Below are positions 1 through 10,740 of a stretch of DNA of 64,000 nt, piece after piece (within the stretch, counting starts at the first letter, position 1; every line of letters begins with the position of its first letter). Origin of the DNA: Sympetrum striolatum (lineage: Eukaryota > Arthropoda > Insecta > Odonata > Libellulidae); contig OX388347.1 in the NCBI GenBank assembly GCA_947579665.1, positions 19,460,562 to 19,524,561 on the forward strand. Direction: 5' to 3'. The notes below the pieces were generated by a model, which saw only the letters and a program-made list of their open reading frames with translations, did not search any database and was not told the origin of the DNA. The position numbers were made by a program, and so were the translations under genes.

Positions 1-3000
1 AATAGAATTACATACAGCATATACATAAATCCATAAATTTACAGAAAAATAAAAATATTATTAATTACAATAGAAAAATATAACATTTACTAAAGTGAGA
101 AAGAATTATTCAATTGAGAATTATTATGCCACGCATGCTACTCGATTATTTAAGCAGCGGATCTAGAAAATTTCCCAGGCGCTTTGGAGCAACACAATTC
201 ATTCTGTTTTCAAAAATATGTTAATATTAGAGCTCTGATTACCTTCATTAAACTGTCATAATTTCATGTGGTAGTGAAAAATCCAAAAGGTTGAAAGTGA
301 TTGTTGAAACAATTTATTTTTAGTTTAGTCACCTTTCATAGACAAATTACTTTTTATGCAAAATCTCTAGGTGGATCGGAGGGTCGGATCCCCCCCCTGG
401 ATCCGAAAATGCGTTCTAACCACTTAAATCAACTCATACTTCTTCTGACTTTTTCTTCATTTCGTTACCATACAAGTAGGGTGCTCGTGCACTTCTGTAC
501 ACCCATGTTTGCCTCTTTTGGCAGTTCTCCTCGTCTTTAATCTCTAACAGTACTACACCCAGCACATTTCCACATACATATGCCTTTCCATATTTCCGTC
601 ACATTACTCCATTCCAGGAAAACGTTTTACCCAAGTACGCAAATCACCTTCGCTTATGCTCAACCCGAAGCCAATCATTTTCCCTTCTCCGACTACTATT
701 TTGCCATATAATGGCGCATAATGGAGAAAGCGAAAAGTTAACGAACTGCTTTTACTCCGATTGTCGTCCCTATTGTTGCGTGGGCATTGTCGGATCCTGT
801 TTTTTACGCACCCGAGTCGCGCAATCTAGGAGCGGATGTCTTGACACCGAGTGACCTGCCGATGGAATTCCGGTTGCTAGGCGCTTACCTTTGGCAGTCC
901 ACGGGAAAGTCTATGATTTGAGGGCAGCGGAGATTAGAAGGCATTTTCCACGATTCTATTGCCAGAGGTCGCTTTAGGCCATGTGGGATGCCTTCCTCTC
1001 GAAAGCGATTCGTGGGAAAGAGTAACGGAAAACACTCGCGCTCATGTCGTTCCCGAAATAACCCCTTTTCCGCCCTCTATTACGAATTTCTAAGAGGATT
1101 AGGTGGTCTCTCATTTTTGGGTTTTCCTGTGGGGTGTCGAGGGACCCCAAGTTTTTAATCCTGTTCGTTGGATTCAATTGTCTGTCTTTTAGCTAGGGGC
1201 CGGCTTTTGTCTCAAACACTACACTGTTGGCTACCAAAACCCATGGAGAGGAAGTAAGGCTTACTAGGCTAGATGAGGAGTGAGCTACTTTACCTTTACA
1301 TTCCTCCTCGAGCTTGAAAATTATGAGTGGAAAATGTGGACGTCTTCGCATCAAAATGACCAGATGAATGACGTATTTTGAAGAATTGAACAAGGAGTGT
1401 CCAAAATGAATACCATTATTCGGCTTCAATCATACCTCAGTAGCTTCAACATGATAGAATTTCTCTTGTTTATTTCTTTCAATAAATATTTCCTTACTTA
1501 TCGATCATTGCATTCAATTTTCTTAAATACTTAAGTAATTTGACGTCTTTATGTGATTGAAACACGTAATTAATTCAAATTCACGGAAGAGGCCGAAATG
1601 TTGTGGAATTCCGACATTATCGAAAGGATTGACAATTCTTTCGTAATTAAATGTCCTATAAGAAAACTTGTAAGTTTAGTACTCTCCGAAACCTATCCCT
1701 CACAGTGATTTGATTTTGTTAGAAAGTATTTTTATATTAAATTAAATTATTATAAAGTATTAATGTTAGAAAGTACTATTATTTTCTTCCGCAATTATAA
1801 TGAAAACTGTATTTTATACATTTACACCTATTTTTATAACCTACAGGCCCCTTTTCGGCGTGTAATTTGCTGATAAAAATGAACAAGAAAAATTCTCATG
1901 TTATTATTCAAATCTTCGATCAGGTTGTAATAAGTGAAGTGTACGGTACTACACCATATTCGTATATTCATTAGTTCATGTGTAATATATACTATATCAT
2001 AATGTATATTATGCGATCAACGTAATTTAACTTCTGAAATGAATGAGTAATTTTGTTTTTGTCATTAATTTGAAATAGGCATGTAATTATGAAACAGTAA
2101 CCGTTGGGGAGATCGTTGAATTGTGGGTGGTGACAGTGTAGTCTGCAATGTATAGTGCCAAGTATTCGAAATGATATCGCCTCGGGGTGACTATGTAGAC
2201 AACCGAAGCCGGTATTGTCCGGGAAGTTCCCGGAATTCCGGGGGTTGCGTGTCTCCCGTCCATGGCCTGGAGGCGAGCGACTTGCTCAGCAGGAAACCGC
2301 TTTCTTAGCGAAGTGACTTTCCTAGGATAGATTGAGCTGGCAGGAAGTGGGATGGCTAGTGCAAGTTGTTGTTGATTCCCCAGATACTTCGAGGAAACGA
2401 CAAGAATGGCATATGCATACACTTTCATCCATCGGTTAAATGTGAGATAAGCATTAGATGACATCGAATGGCCATTTTGAGATTGTCCTTGCGTTTCATT
2501 GCCACTCCTCCCCATTGTGTTCTATCAGTTTCTTATCATTCTGATACACATCGTCAATTTTATCCTTGAAGTTTCTTAGGATGGAATTTTGCGAATGGTA
2601 AATTGGAATAATGCGATTTCTTTAGTCTTAATTTACGCATATTAATTCAGTTTAAAAACTGTTTTGTTGGTGAAAAATGCCAATCTGAATTTCTCGTTAA
2701 ACTCTTGTTAAGGTTGTGGTTTGGCTCGCAGTTTTAATAATATTATTACTATTACATACAAAGTTACAAGTAGGTAACAACCAGGTGGTAACTTGTCACA
2801 TCACTTTCAACAAAATATATACATTTCTACACTAAAATTTTTATCCTATGCAATAACTACAACCTTGCATGTAAAGAACATCTCCATAGAGATATATCAT
2901 TCATTATATCACTTTAGTAACAACTCCACTCAAAACCTGATCCATTTACACATTTTCAAGGTATTATTTAAGGCAATCGTTAAAAAAAAAATAGATTTGT

Positions 3001-5160
3001 TTTGCGGGAATATAACTGACTGCATCTTATTTCCTCGATATTTTCTTCTTTTGGAAGTCTGAAAACCCTCTTATTTTTATGGAATCCGATATTTGACTCA
3101 AACATCAAATGATATACTTACAAAAATTGGTTTGTATTTCCGTCTTTGGATATTTGTTTCGGGGCGTACATAACTTTAGTTGACGTATAACAGTAATTTT
3201 TATTTTTTGCTGGTTCGCTGAAATTACAATTCGAATGATTAAATTTTCTTCGAAGTGCACGTTCGGTGAAGTCGCTCACAACTTTTCTCGTCCAAATTTA
3301 AATGTAAATACACGAGTTATTACGATCCGGGCGTTGACTCCAAAAAAAAACATTCCTTGCGGTTGCCAATATATCAGAGCCAATGATATCCTGGAAAAGA
3401 AAAAATCAAAATAATCAAATTGTTACGAAAAAACTGGTTTTCTCCCAGGTATATTTTTTTCTCTGAGTTTCTTTTTACTTTGTCGATATTGGGTATAAAA
3501 ATAGCTCTTTTCGATATGAATATATTCTTTCGTTTTTAAATCTAAAACTTCTTTCAGCAAAGACTGCTTATCTTGATAAGTTTTGATTGAAAAATGTTAG
3601 GGCAGTAATTACCGATCCCATGCAGCGCTTCTTTGACCTTACAAGACAATCCATTTCCGTCGCAGAGTTGTTCTCGATTTCTCTGATCCCATATTTGTAC
3701 TCCTCTCTTGCCATTTTCCGGCGTGAGAAGTAAAGAACCAACCACATATCCGGTTGGCTCTTCGTGAGCGGAGAATTAGCGATTCAGCATACAGTCAAAA
3801 GGTTATCCGTTGCACGGCAGATATGAAAACGCACTTTTCTCGTGATCCCTATTGGAGTAATTTTCGAGGCGTTTCGCCAGAGGGAGTGGTAAACGGTGTG
3901 AGTGGGATGATGATCGGAAACCCTTTGATTCTTTGACCTCCTTCCGAATAACGAGGTCCTCCCTTCAGTTACTGTAATCTCACGTCAAATACGGTTCTGC
4001 ATCCATCCGTGGGCGTCCTTTTGGCGGTGAAGATGGCCACTTAGTCAGGACTTCCTCGAGTGTAACTTCGGCTCCCTATGGCAAGAAACATCTATGCAAT
4101 GGGGTAGTTGGGCATTCAAGCTGGAGAGTTCAACGGTTGAATGTGAGATTATATTTTTTGTGGAATTCTTCGAAGGAAGTATAGATTATGCATAGCCGAG
4201 GGCCTATAGCGGTTGCACCATTCGCTCTGTCCTCTGCCCGGCCTTGCATCGCTCTAGATATCTTATCTATTTAATGTAAATAGGCTGCGTTATCAGTAAC
4301 AAATAAGTTAACAGGTTATTGATCATGCTCCTCATAGATTTTATGTAATAATTACCAACCAAAAATAAATATTCCTATTTTTATTTCGTTAATAATATAA
4401 ATGCAGTGTTTCATTGGGTGTACAAGCTTAAACCAACAACGTACCGCATTAGACCCTTTGAAGACTTCAAAGACCACCGATAACTAACTGTATGGCAGTT
4501 TAAATTAGTAAAACTTCATCAAAAACTGTCTGCTTTAACGTATATTTACTGTGATTTTTGAAGTATTGATAGTGGTTAAATCCCGAATTTATTTCGGTCG
4601 GCATTTGCTATTTTCCGCTTTAGTTACCGTGAGTTAGCAAAGCATTGTAGGAAGCCTTCAGGAAAAACTATGGACTTGGTCGCTCGGAATTGGTCATGCT
4701 GCATACGGCCCTTGGGTTGGCTCTGCTTAAGGGTAGTTTCTACGAAATAATTCTTAGATCCATTTCACTCTTCAAGCTTTAGGGTGGAATATTAGAAGTC
4801 TTATAGCGTAAAATTAACTATTAGGTCGCTAATTGTAAAAGGGTAGCATGTTACACACCCCGGCATTAGAAAAAAAATTTTCACATTTGTGGTCACGCCT
4901 GATTATTGTATTCGGGAGTGGGAAGGAAACTGTATTCCTTATATTTCTTATAATTCTTTTGCATCCGGAAGCCAAACATGAGCAGACCGGGGATAGCGGG
5001 GATTCCCAGGCCCTGAGTCCCGACCCCTTCGCCCCGGGTCGCGGAACGAGTTGAGAAGGGGGACTATGAAATATTCTTTAGAGATATCGCTCTGGTGAAA
5101 TATCCTGCAGAAACAAGAAGTTAGTCGCATAAAATTAAAGAAACCTTTTGTGTTTATTAA
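1..5160. other. non-coding upstream sequence, no gene recognised
   Basis: AT-rich sequence with stops in all frames. The longest open stretch is 142 codons on the minus strand (2087-2515); it has no recognisable motif and its length is about what chance gives in 64 kb of this composition. A short perfect inverted repeat (TCGGATCC...GGATCCGA) lies at about 384-405. I see no splice-flanked coding exon, RNA gene or transposon end here. Confidence 0.5.
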
Positions 5161-5970
5161 AATTTATGTCGAACGAAACTTTAATGTGAGGTGAAATTCA
5201 CTCAACGTTCCTAATAGAATCCTTTTAATGTTTTCCAATCAATGTGTCTCGGCAACAATGGTACGGCAACTGGTAACAATTTTCGTAGCATTCTTTAATT
5301 AGAAATCTAAAGTAGTACCACCATTCAGCATCACTCACACCTCACTAGTTTTTATATTATCACAGCCATGAAAGAGTATAGTTTAACTTCGATATGTATT
5401 GGAAAAGTATTACTCTATTAATTCGATGAAAATCGAAATTATTCCATTTTATTAATCCGGTTGTTGGCATCACTGCAAGACCGAACAAAAATATTCAAGC
5501 GGGGTCCGCAAAACGCATACAGAATTCAGGCAATGAAGGTATTCAAAGACAAACGACCTCACTCCTCATCTTGTCCATTGAGCCTCATTCCCCACTCTTC
5601 GCTATAGCTAATGGTAGAGAAGATTAGAGTGCAACTGGCTTTGGTCTGAATACTAGGTGAACTGACAGTTATCAGGAATTATTTCAAGTAGAGAAGATAA
5701 TATACCTAGCATGTGGAAATGATTTTTATTTATACCGAATAAAAATAATTATACAAGGAAATCGACCGAGTGAAGCCTTAATTTATTGAGTTTAATTTAG
5801 CCTGAATACAGCGAATTATAATTGGAAATAAGAAAAATATTTTGGCCTTGAATATCACGAAGAGCTTCAAGGGCTCTTTCGTTAATCAGCAGTGTGCCGA
5901 GACACGTTGATTGGAAAACATTAAAAGGATTCTATTAGGAACGTTGGGTGAGTTTCGTTCGACATAATTT
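5161..5970. repeat. long inverted-repeat (foldback/MITE-like) element
   Basis: The left arm (5161-5254) and right arm (5895-5970) are reverse complements of each other over about 75 bases. The match starts with ATGTCGAACGAAACT and runs through CCAATCAA(T/C)GTGTCTCGGCA. The left arm carries about 18 extra bases that the right arm lacks. The 640-base interior is AT-rich and has no transposase-like frame. This is the shape of a foldback or non-autonomous DNA transposon. I see no clear target-site duplication, so the outer boundaries are approximate and the superfamily is unassigned. Confidence 0.6.
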
Positions 5971-6558
5971 TAAATATTAAAATCTTGGTGGGATGGGAGT
6001 CCTCGTGGACAAGATGAATACGATATTTCCCATGTTCTTCCCCTTGTCTACTCATTTCTGTCGGCATTAGCCTATCTTCCTTTTGCTTTTATTTAGTTGT
6101 TAATTAGCAATTGAAATTTTAAGGTAATATTCTATTCCTTTTAGTTTTATCTAGTCGTTTACTTCATTTTAGTTTCAGCCATTAATCGCTGAAACCTGAT
6201 CGTGTTTCTATTAAAATCCTATGGGAAAAATTATGTATCTTTTCTTTCATACATTGAGTCTATTTCTCTTTACTAGACCGCTTAGTAATAATATTGCTGG
6301 AAATAATTCATTTCCAGCCTAAAGATAAATGTGTAAAAATTTATCTTTAGACTGGATGTATAAATTTGAAATCGATAACAAGTTAGTCACATTCTGGGAT
6401 GCAAACATTTCTCAAAAATAATATTGACAGATTCAGCCGTCGAAAGAAGCAAGTTCGATGGATATCCGTTCCAATGTAATGATATTAAGAATCCAAATTA
6501 ATGATATATTATATTAACCGTACACTTTTTAAATAGGTAAATAATATGTAATAATATC
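5971..6558. other. non-coding, AT-rich, contains a small hairpin
   Basis: No gene is seen. At 6314-6355 there is a compact inverted repeat: two 17-base arms (CCAGCCTAAAGATAAAT and its complement, one mismatch) around an 8-base loop. Its meaning is unknown; it could be a remnant of a small palindromic element. Confidence 0.45.
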
Positions 6559-6636
6559 GCCTACTCCTGGCTTCAAACCCGCGACTTTGTAATGATAAAA
6601 TTAGCTTTTCTAGTGCTTTCGATATCCTGCATAGGC
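6559..6636 (-). repeat. degenerate tRNA-like sequence (possible SINE head)
   Basis: Read on the minus strand this 78-base segment begins GCCTATG and ends AGTAGGC, which can pair over six of seven positions like an acceptor stem. It contains GGGTTTGAAGCC at the place of a T-loop/B box. The T stem has mismatches and the D and anticodon arms are poor, so it is not a working tRNA. A tRNA-derived SINE relic or a decayed tRNA copy is the likely reading. Confidence 0.3.
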
Positions 6637-6803
6637 AAAGGCAGCTAGATGTTAATCAATTTCTTGGAGAGAATCTGAGTCTACGAGACTATGGGGTGTG
6701 CGACAGCAAGACGGTTGAGAGAGAGCGTTCCAAGGCGGTGGTATTGCACTGAGGTGAGGTCGGCTGGGAAATTTGTGGTGAGAGGGGTGCCCCGGGCGCC
6801 TAG

Positions 6804-6818
6804 CTCCAGGGGGCACTG
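6804..6818 (+). promoter_or_regulatory. CTCF-like motif
   Basis: CTCCAGGGGGCACTG matches the core CCAG-GGGGC-x-CT shape of the CTCF insulator site, inside a locally GC-rich patch (about 6690-6860) about 2.9 kb upstream of the putative start codon. It is a motif match only; binding is not shown. Confidence 0.25.
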
Positions 6819-6899
6819 AGAGAGCGTGTGGGATCTCCGAGGACGGAAGGAGCGTGGGCATTGAAGGACTTCTTCCAGAGAGACGGGTTTTCAAAGCGT

Positions 6900-7790
6900 C
6901 CGGTCGTCGCTCGTTTTAAAAGTCGCTATGGCGATATTCTCGTTTCATCTGAAGTTTATTTATTAGCATCTAGGGAATCGATAAGCGGGGAATTTTGTTT
7001 TGAATCTCTTTGAATCACTAGTTATGACTTTAAATGTTAATTTAGTTGACGTTTTATTTCAATATCATGGGCGTAACCTTTTACTAACCTGTCGTCTGTC
7101 AGGCCACCGCTTTGCCTTGTAGCTGATTGTTTGCCTAGAGTTTTTTTTTACAGTTATCCATCCGAAACGCCAAGGGGTGAATTGTGATCCGGGCTAAAAA
7201 CTGGCTCTTTATGATCTTTTTTGATATAATTGTAGTCTTACTAACTGAAGCATTTTGATTAAATATATTATTAGGATTTAAATCACAGCGACGGACATTA
7301 TTTGGATTCTTATGCATAATTTAATCTACGGACCATATTAGTAGTTAAGAAATATTATTATTACCCCCATTGATCACTTTCTGATGGATTGCGCAATTCC
7401 TTAAATTTGTTGAAATTGGTATTTTAAATTAATTAAAGAGCAGTGTATAATTTGAAATGCCGAAAATGAATGATGTTTGCGAATTTCAGAATTCATAATT
7501 TTATTGATAACGAATCCGTTGCGGCTGTGAAAGTTCTGATTTGTTCTCTGAAACTAATTTTCCAACTTCCTCACGCAAGATTTTCTTAAAATATCTGTTT
7601 TCTCATGCTATCATGGTCATAAATTGTTCATTTCATAAAAATGCGCCGTAGTATAATGAAAAAGTATCCCTTCCTTTAACTTCATATTGATTTAAAATCA
7701 TTCACAATCGATCAGTCATTTTTCTAGCTCACCCCTATAGATTTACTACCCTCACCGTTAGCCTAACGTTTTATATACGCGCAAGAAACG
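6900..7790. other. non-coding, nothing recognised
   Basis: AT-rich sequence with short chance open frames only. No transposon ends, RNA genes or coding exons are apparent. Confidence 0.45.
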
Positions 7791-9538
7791 GTTTATGAAA
7801 AAATAATTTTTATTTCTTCCGCTAGCGTTCGAAGACTTGTATTTACTCTCCGTGCGACCGCGGTGTAATCAACCACGTGTTGGTAACTCGATATTGACTC
7901 GGTCGCCAAGGCGCCTAATCCATCGAACGTGTTTTCATAAACAACGCAATGCAGCTTCCGCGCTCCTTTGTAGAGCCGCGAAAAAGTGACCGGATTCGGT
8001 GGACGCGTGACTCCCAGTTTCTCGTCTTCTGAACCGTGTGTTTACCCTCGCGACTGTGAAGCGGGTGTCACGAGTGTGCCCGTGATGTAAGAGTTCGCAA
8101 GAGTAGGCGCACAGAGTGTGTGGCAACATTTGCATTGAGATAAAGAACTTAATAGGCGAGGGAACCTGTGTAATTCACCTTCAGGTGTAAAATTGCTTGC
8201 CTTTTGACTTCTCCAATATGTCTCACCGAAGTGGTAATATGCCATTTATCCGAGCCTCTTCTGGGAACCTTTTTCAATCGGAGGACCGCGAGTTGAAGAG
8301 TCATCCACACTTAAGTTGCGTGTTTCTCAATTTTTCAGAAGTCTGTTGCTGAAAGTTTTTGCAGTGAACGAATTCGAGTGCTAAGCAAACGAAAGAAGAT
8401 ATTTCCCATTATATGTTCGCTGTAGGTGATTGAGTGAAGAAACCGAGTAATTTGAATGCCCGAGTTTGTTTTAAGGAATTAAGAAAGACGTCGGGAAAGG
8501 CCGCAGGCTCAGCATCTGTTTGTAAGGCCAACTAGTCTGGCGTTATCCTGTCATTGAATAATATTCGGTGATGTAACATTTTCGACTGCTTTGCAGCTGT
8601 GAATTGCTAAAATATCTCTCGTTATTCCCCCTATTTAATCTTTTCATACTGAATGAAGATTATAGTTTACTTCACTTCTTGTTGATAATGGAATGATTGT
8701 GACCCGGGTCTGATTTTTTTCATAGTAAAGTGGTGTAGCTATGAAGAACTGTATTTCAAACCCTATTTCTTTCTCTCAGATTATAGCCTATAACCATAGT
8801 TTTCTTCAGGAGTTAACGATATTGGCTGTGCTCTAGACATTCTGATATTTATTCGTGGGTGTCGGAAGCAGCCGTGGACCGGTGTGCATAGTAGATGACG
8901 GGCTTCCCAATTTTTTGCAACTTCTAAATATTTTCGAAACGATTTTGTCTGAGATATTTCCACTTACCATGGAAAATGAAAAGTATGAAGTAAAAGAACC
9001 TATATCAATATATTTATATGGTTTTAAGGTAGTGTAGTACCCCAAGGGGTATCATTGACCTCCCTATCCCCCATTTTCGCCAATCCTGCTCCCGATGAGT
9101 ATATTTAACTATGGATTAGGATCCTCTCTTCCTTAAGCATCAGCTTGTTTTCTTGGTAATTGGAATTGTGAATATACGCGAATTTTTTGTCTCTCCGTCC
9201 CTGCGTATTGCGACCGTGGTCGAGAAAGATCCACCAAGTAATTCACGTTCTCAGGTGATCGTTTACGCAGTAGGTGCAAATCTGGTGTTAATTCGAAGCA
9301 CTCTTTGATGGTGTCCTCGTGTCACCAGAGCGGAAGTACGTAGCCAAGGACGTGTGGTTTTGCGGGCAGGTCTCTTTGGAGTGCGAGATATGCCTTTTTT
9401 GCAAAAGCTTCGAGAGCGAAAGAATGGAGCGGGCAGGAAAACGGAGCGTTTAGCAGCCTTTTTCTCTCTCTCCCGCTTCCTCTCAATCGTAACCTTTTCT
9501 GATTACGTAGAAGTTCACTTTCTTTCTCTCGTCTGCAG
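7791..9538. other. upstream region of the spectrin-repeat gene
   Basis: The base composition becomes richer in CpG at about 7800-8300 and again from about 9180, just ahead of the first recognised exon. A strong 3' splice site (pyrimidine-rich TCTTTCTCTCGTCTGCAG) ends at 9538, so at least one further 5' exon, probably untranslated, should lie upstream. I cannot place its donor or the transcription start with confidence. A small palindrome TACCCCAAGGGGTA lies near 9038-9051. Confidence 0.35.
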
Positions 9539-9719
9539 GTATCTGTGTGAAACCAGAATGACGATGCTCCTGTCATCTGGCGGCAGCCATTCAAACAGTG
9601 CCGGCGCCCGGAAGCAATGATCTGAGGAAGGGATTGCGGGCTGGAGCAACAACTACGACGACTACAGGCTTTTGGACGGACTAAATCTTTCGACTTCTGG
9701 ACCACTATCACAATTCAAA
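9539..9719 (+). other. leader part of first recognised exon, open frame with one TGA
   Basis: The exon starts after the acceptor at 9538. The frame that reaches the ATG at 9720 is open through the whole exon except for a single TGA at 9618-9620. An ATG at 9558 opens a 20-codon frame ending in that TGA (MTMLLSSGG...ARKQ). After the TGA, 33 more codons run in frame into the ATG at 9720 (SEEGIAGWSNNYDDYRLL...SQFK). Either this is a 5' untranslated region with an upstream ORF, or translation starts at 9558 and reads through the TGA, or the TGA is a mutation or sequence error. Composition on both sides looks more protein-like than typical leader sequence, but that is only an impression. Confidence 0.4.
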
Positions 9720-9729
9720 ATGCCGGTTG
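9720..9729 (+). CDS. first coding exon (1a) of klarsicht/nesprin-like protein
   Basis: ATG CCG GTT G followed by the donor GTGAGT at 9730. The start context CAAAATG is a good insect start. The exon leaves one base of a codon (phase 1), which fits the acceptor at 10607: joining gives M-P-V-G-F-E-V-S. With the later exons it yields a 507-base open frame of 169 residues that leaves the last exon in phase 0. The start is chosen because the next upstream in-frame stop is the TGA at 9618; an earlier start at 9558 is possible only with readthrough. Confidence 0.5.
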
Positions 9730-9738
9730 GTGAGTATG

Positions 9739-9754
9739 CTGCCATCTAGCGCCT
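9739..9754. promoter_or_regulatory. weak insect-CTCF-like motif in intron 1
   Basis: Just inside intron 1 the sequence CTGCCATCTAGCGCC resembles, on the minus strand (GGCGCTAGATGGCAG), the AGATGGC-type core of insect CTCF sites. It is a weak match and could be fortuitous. Confidence 0.15.
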
Positions 9755-9938
9755 CGCGCCGGAACCACTTGCGCTTGCTCTGATTGGCTTAGAGCTGTCA
9801 TTGGTGGCCCAGTGTTCAAGTTCAAATCAGCTGTATCAGTTGAGTCCCGCTCGTTTTATCGATAAGGCAGCTTTTAATCGGAAGTCTTATGAACCTGAAT
9901 TTTTTATCTCGTGGTTCGGCGAATATATCTCTTTCGCT

Positions 9939-9954
9939 ATGCCGTGCAAATTCT
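9939..9954 (+). CDS. possible alternative first coding exon (1b)
   Basis: ATG CCG TGC AAA TTC T followed by a perfect donor GTGAGT at 9955. Like exon 1a it ends in phase 1, so it could join the exon at 10608 to give M-P-C-K-F-C-F-E-V and a protein of 171 residues. The sequence upstream (TATCAGTTG near 9834, similar to an insect initiator) could hold a separate start site. The start context (TCGCTATGC) is weaker than that of 1a. There is no evidence beyond the ATG, donor and matching phase. Confidence 0.3.
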
Positions 9955-10607
9955 GTGAGTATATTTACCTTTGTTATTAGATTTATCAGCAGATACAGTT
10001 CGTGAATAACACGCCCTTTCGATTAAGCTACCATTTGGCACGACGTACTTTCACGTAATTACTCGGTCACACCAAGTTATGAGAAAGTATTTCGCGAGAA
10101 ATATTGTAAGATTTGAATTGTCATTCATTACGATCAATTTTGAGTTCGAACGTTATGTATTAGTGGTGTAAGTCATGTAGTGCTGTAGATGAACCTTTCG
10201 TGCCATTAAGACTACCACCTGTTGCTGAATCATATTGATCTCTTTCAGATGGCATTAATGTCGCGAATTTGTGTGCCTTGGTGTGAGAATTCGAATCATA
10301 TCATTGTGTTTAATTCCTTGGGCGTGTATATATTTGGCGCGAATTCCCTAATAGTTCGTAATTTTTTTGCCAATCCTCATCCTTTCGCTAAGGATGACAC
10401 TATTTTCGTTATCACGATGTTGCATATTTCATAATCATGCCTGTCACTCCTAATATGGCGGGAAACCGGCATATTAGGGGTTGTGACAATCTTTATTGAA
10501 CTTCTAGAATTTTTTTATCGTATCGTTAATTATTTCATCCGTTGAAGAATTGTCGAATTTTTTTTCTCCTGACACGTGTCTTAATAGAAATCATTTTTTC
10601 TCAATAG
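9955..10607. other. intron 1 (shared part), with hairpin
   Basis: Intronic sequence from the GTGAGT donor (9730 or 9955) to the acceptor TTTTTTCTCAATAG at 10607. It contains an imperfect hairpin at about 10443-10487: GTCACTCCTAATATG and its near complement around a GC-rich centre. Otherwise it is AT-rich and unremarkable. Confidence 0.5.
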
Positions 10608-10740
10608 GTTTTGAAGTATCGGCTATGAAAGCATCATTCTCCCTCTCCTCGCTGGAGCCTACCGGTGGATCTCTAGAATCGCCAGAGCATGCGAGGCTAA
10701 GAATGGAGAAACCGTATAACAGTCTCACGAAAAAACCCAG
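10608..10740 (+). CDS. coding exon 2, Ser/Pro-rich N-terminal region
   Basis: Bounded by the acceptor TCTCAATAG at 10607 and a GC donor, CCCAG|GCAAGT, at 10741. It enters in phase 1 and leaves in phase 2, which fits the neighbouring exons exactly. It encodes residues 4-48: a low-complexity, probably disordered stretch (AMKASFSLSSLEPTGGSLES...) followed by a basic segment (EKPYNSLTKKPR). GC donors normally have strong flanking matches to the U1 site, and this one is the optimal AG|GCAAGT. Without splicing the frame ends 13 codons later. There is no recognised domain; assignment rests on frame and phase continuity. Confidence 0.6.

Noticed and set aside
2087..2515. 142-codon minus-strand open frame
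   Set aside because: No motif, no splice context, and its length is close to the expected longest chance frame at this composition.
9322..9711. 129-codon minus-strand open frame
   Set aside because: Lies antisense to the first exon in a GC-richer region; best explained as its shadow.
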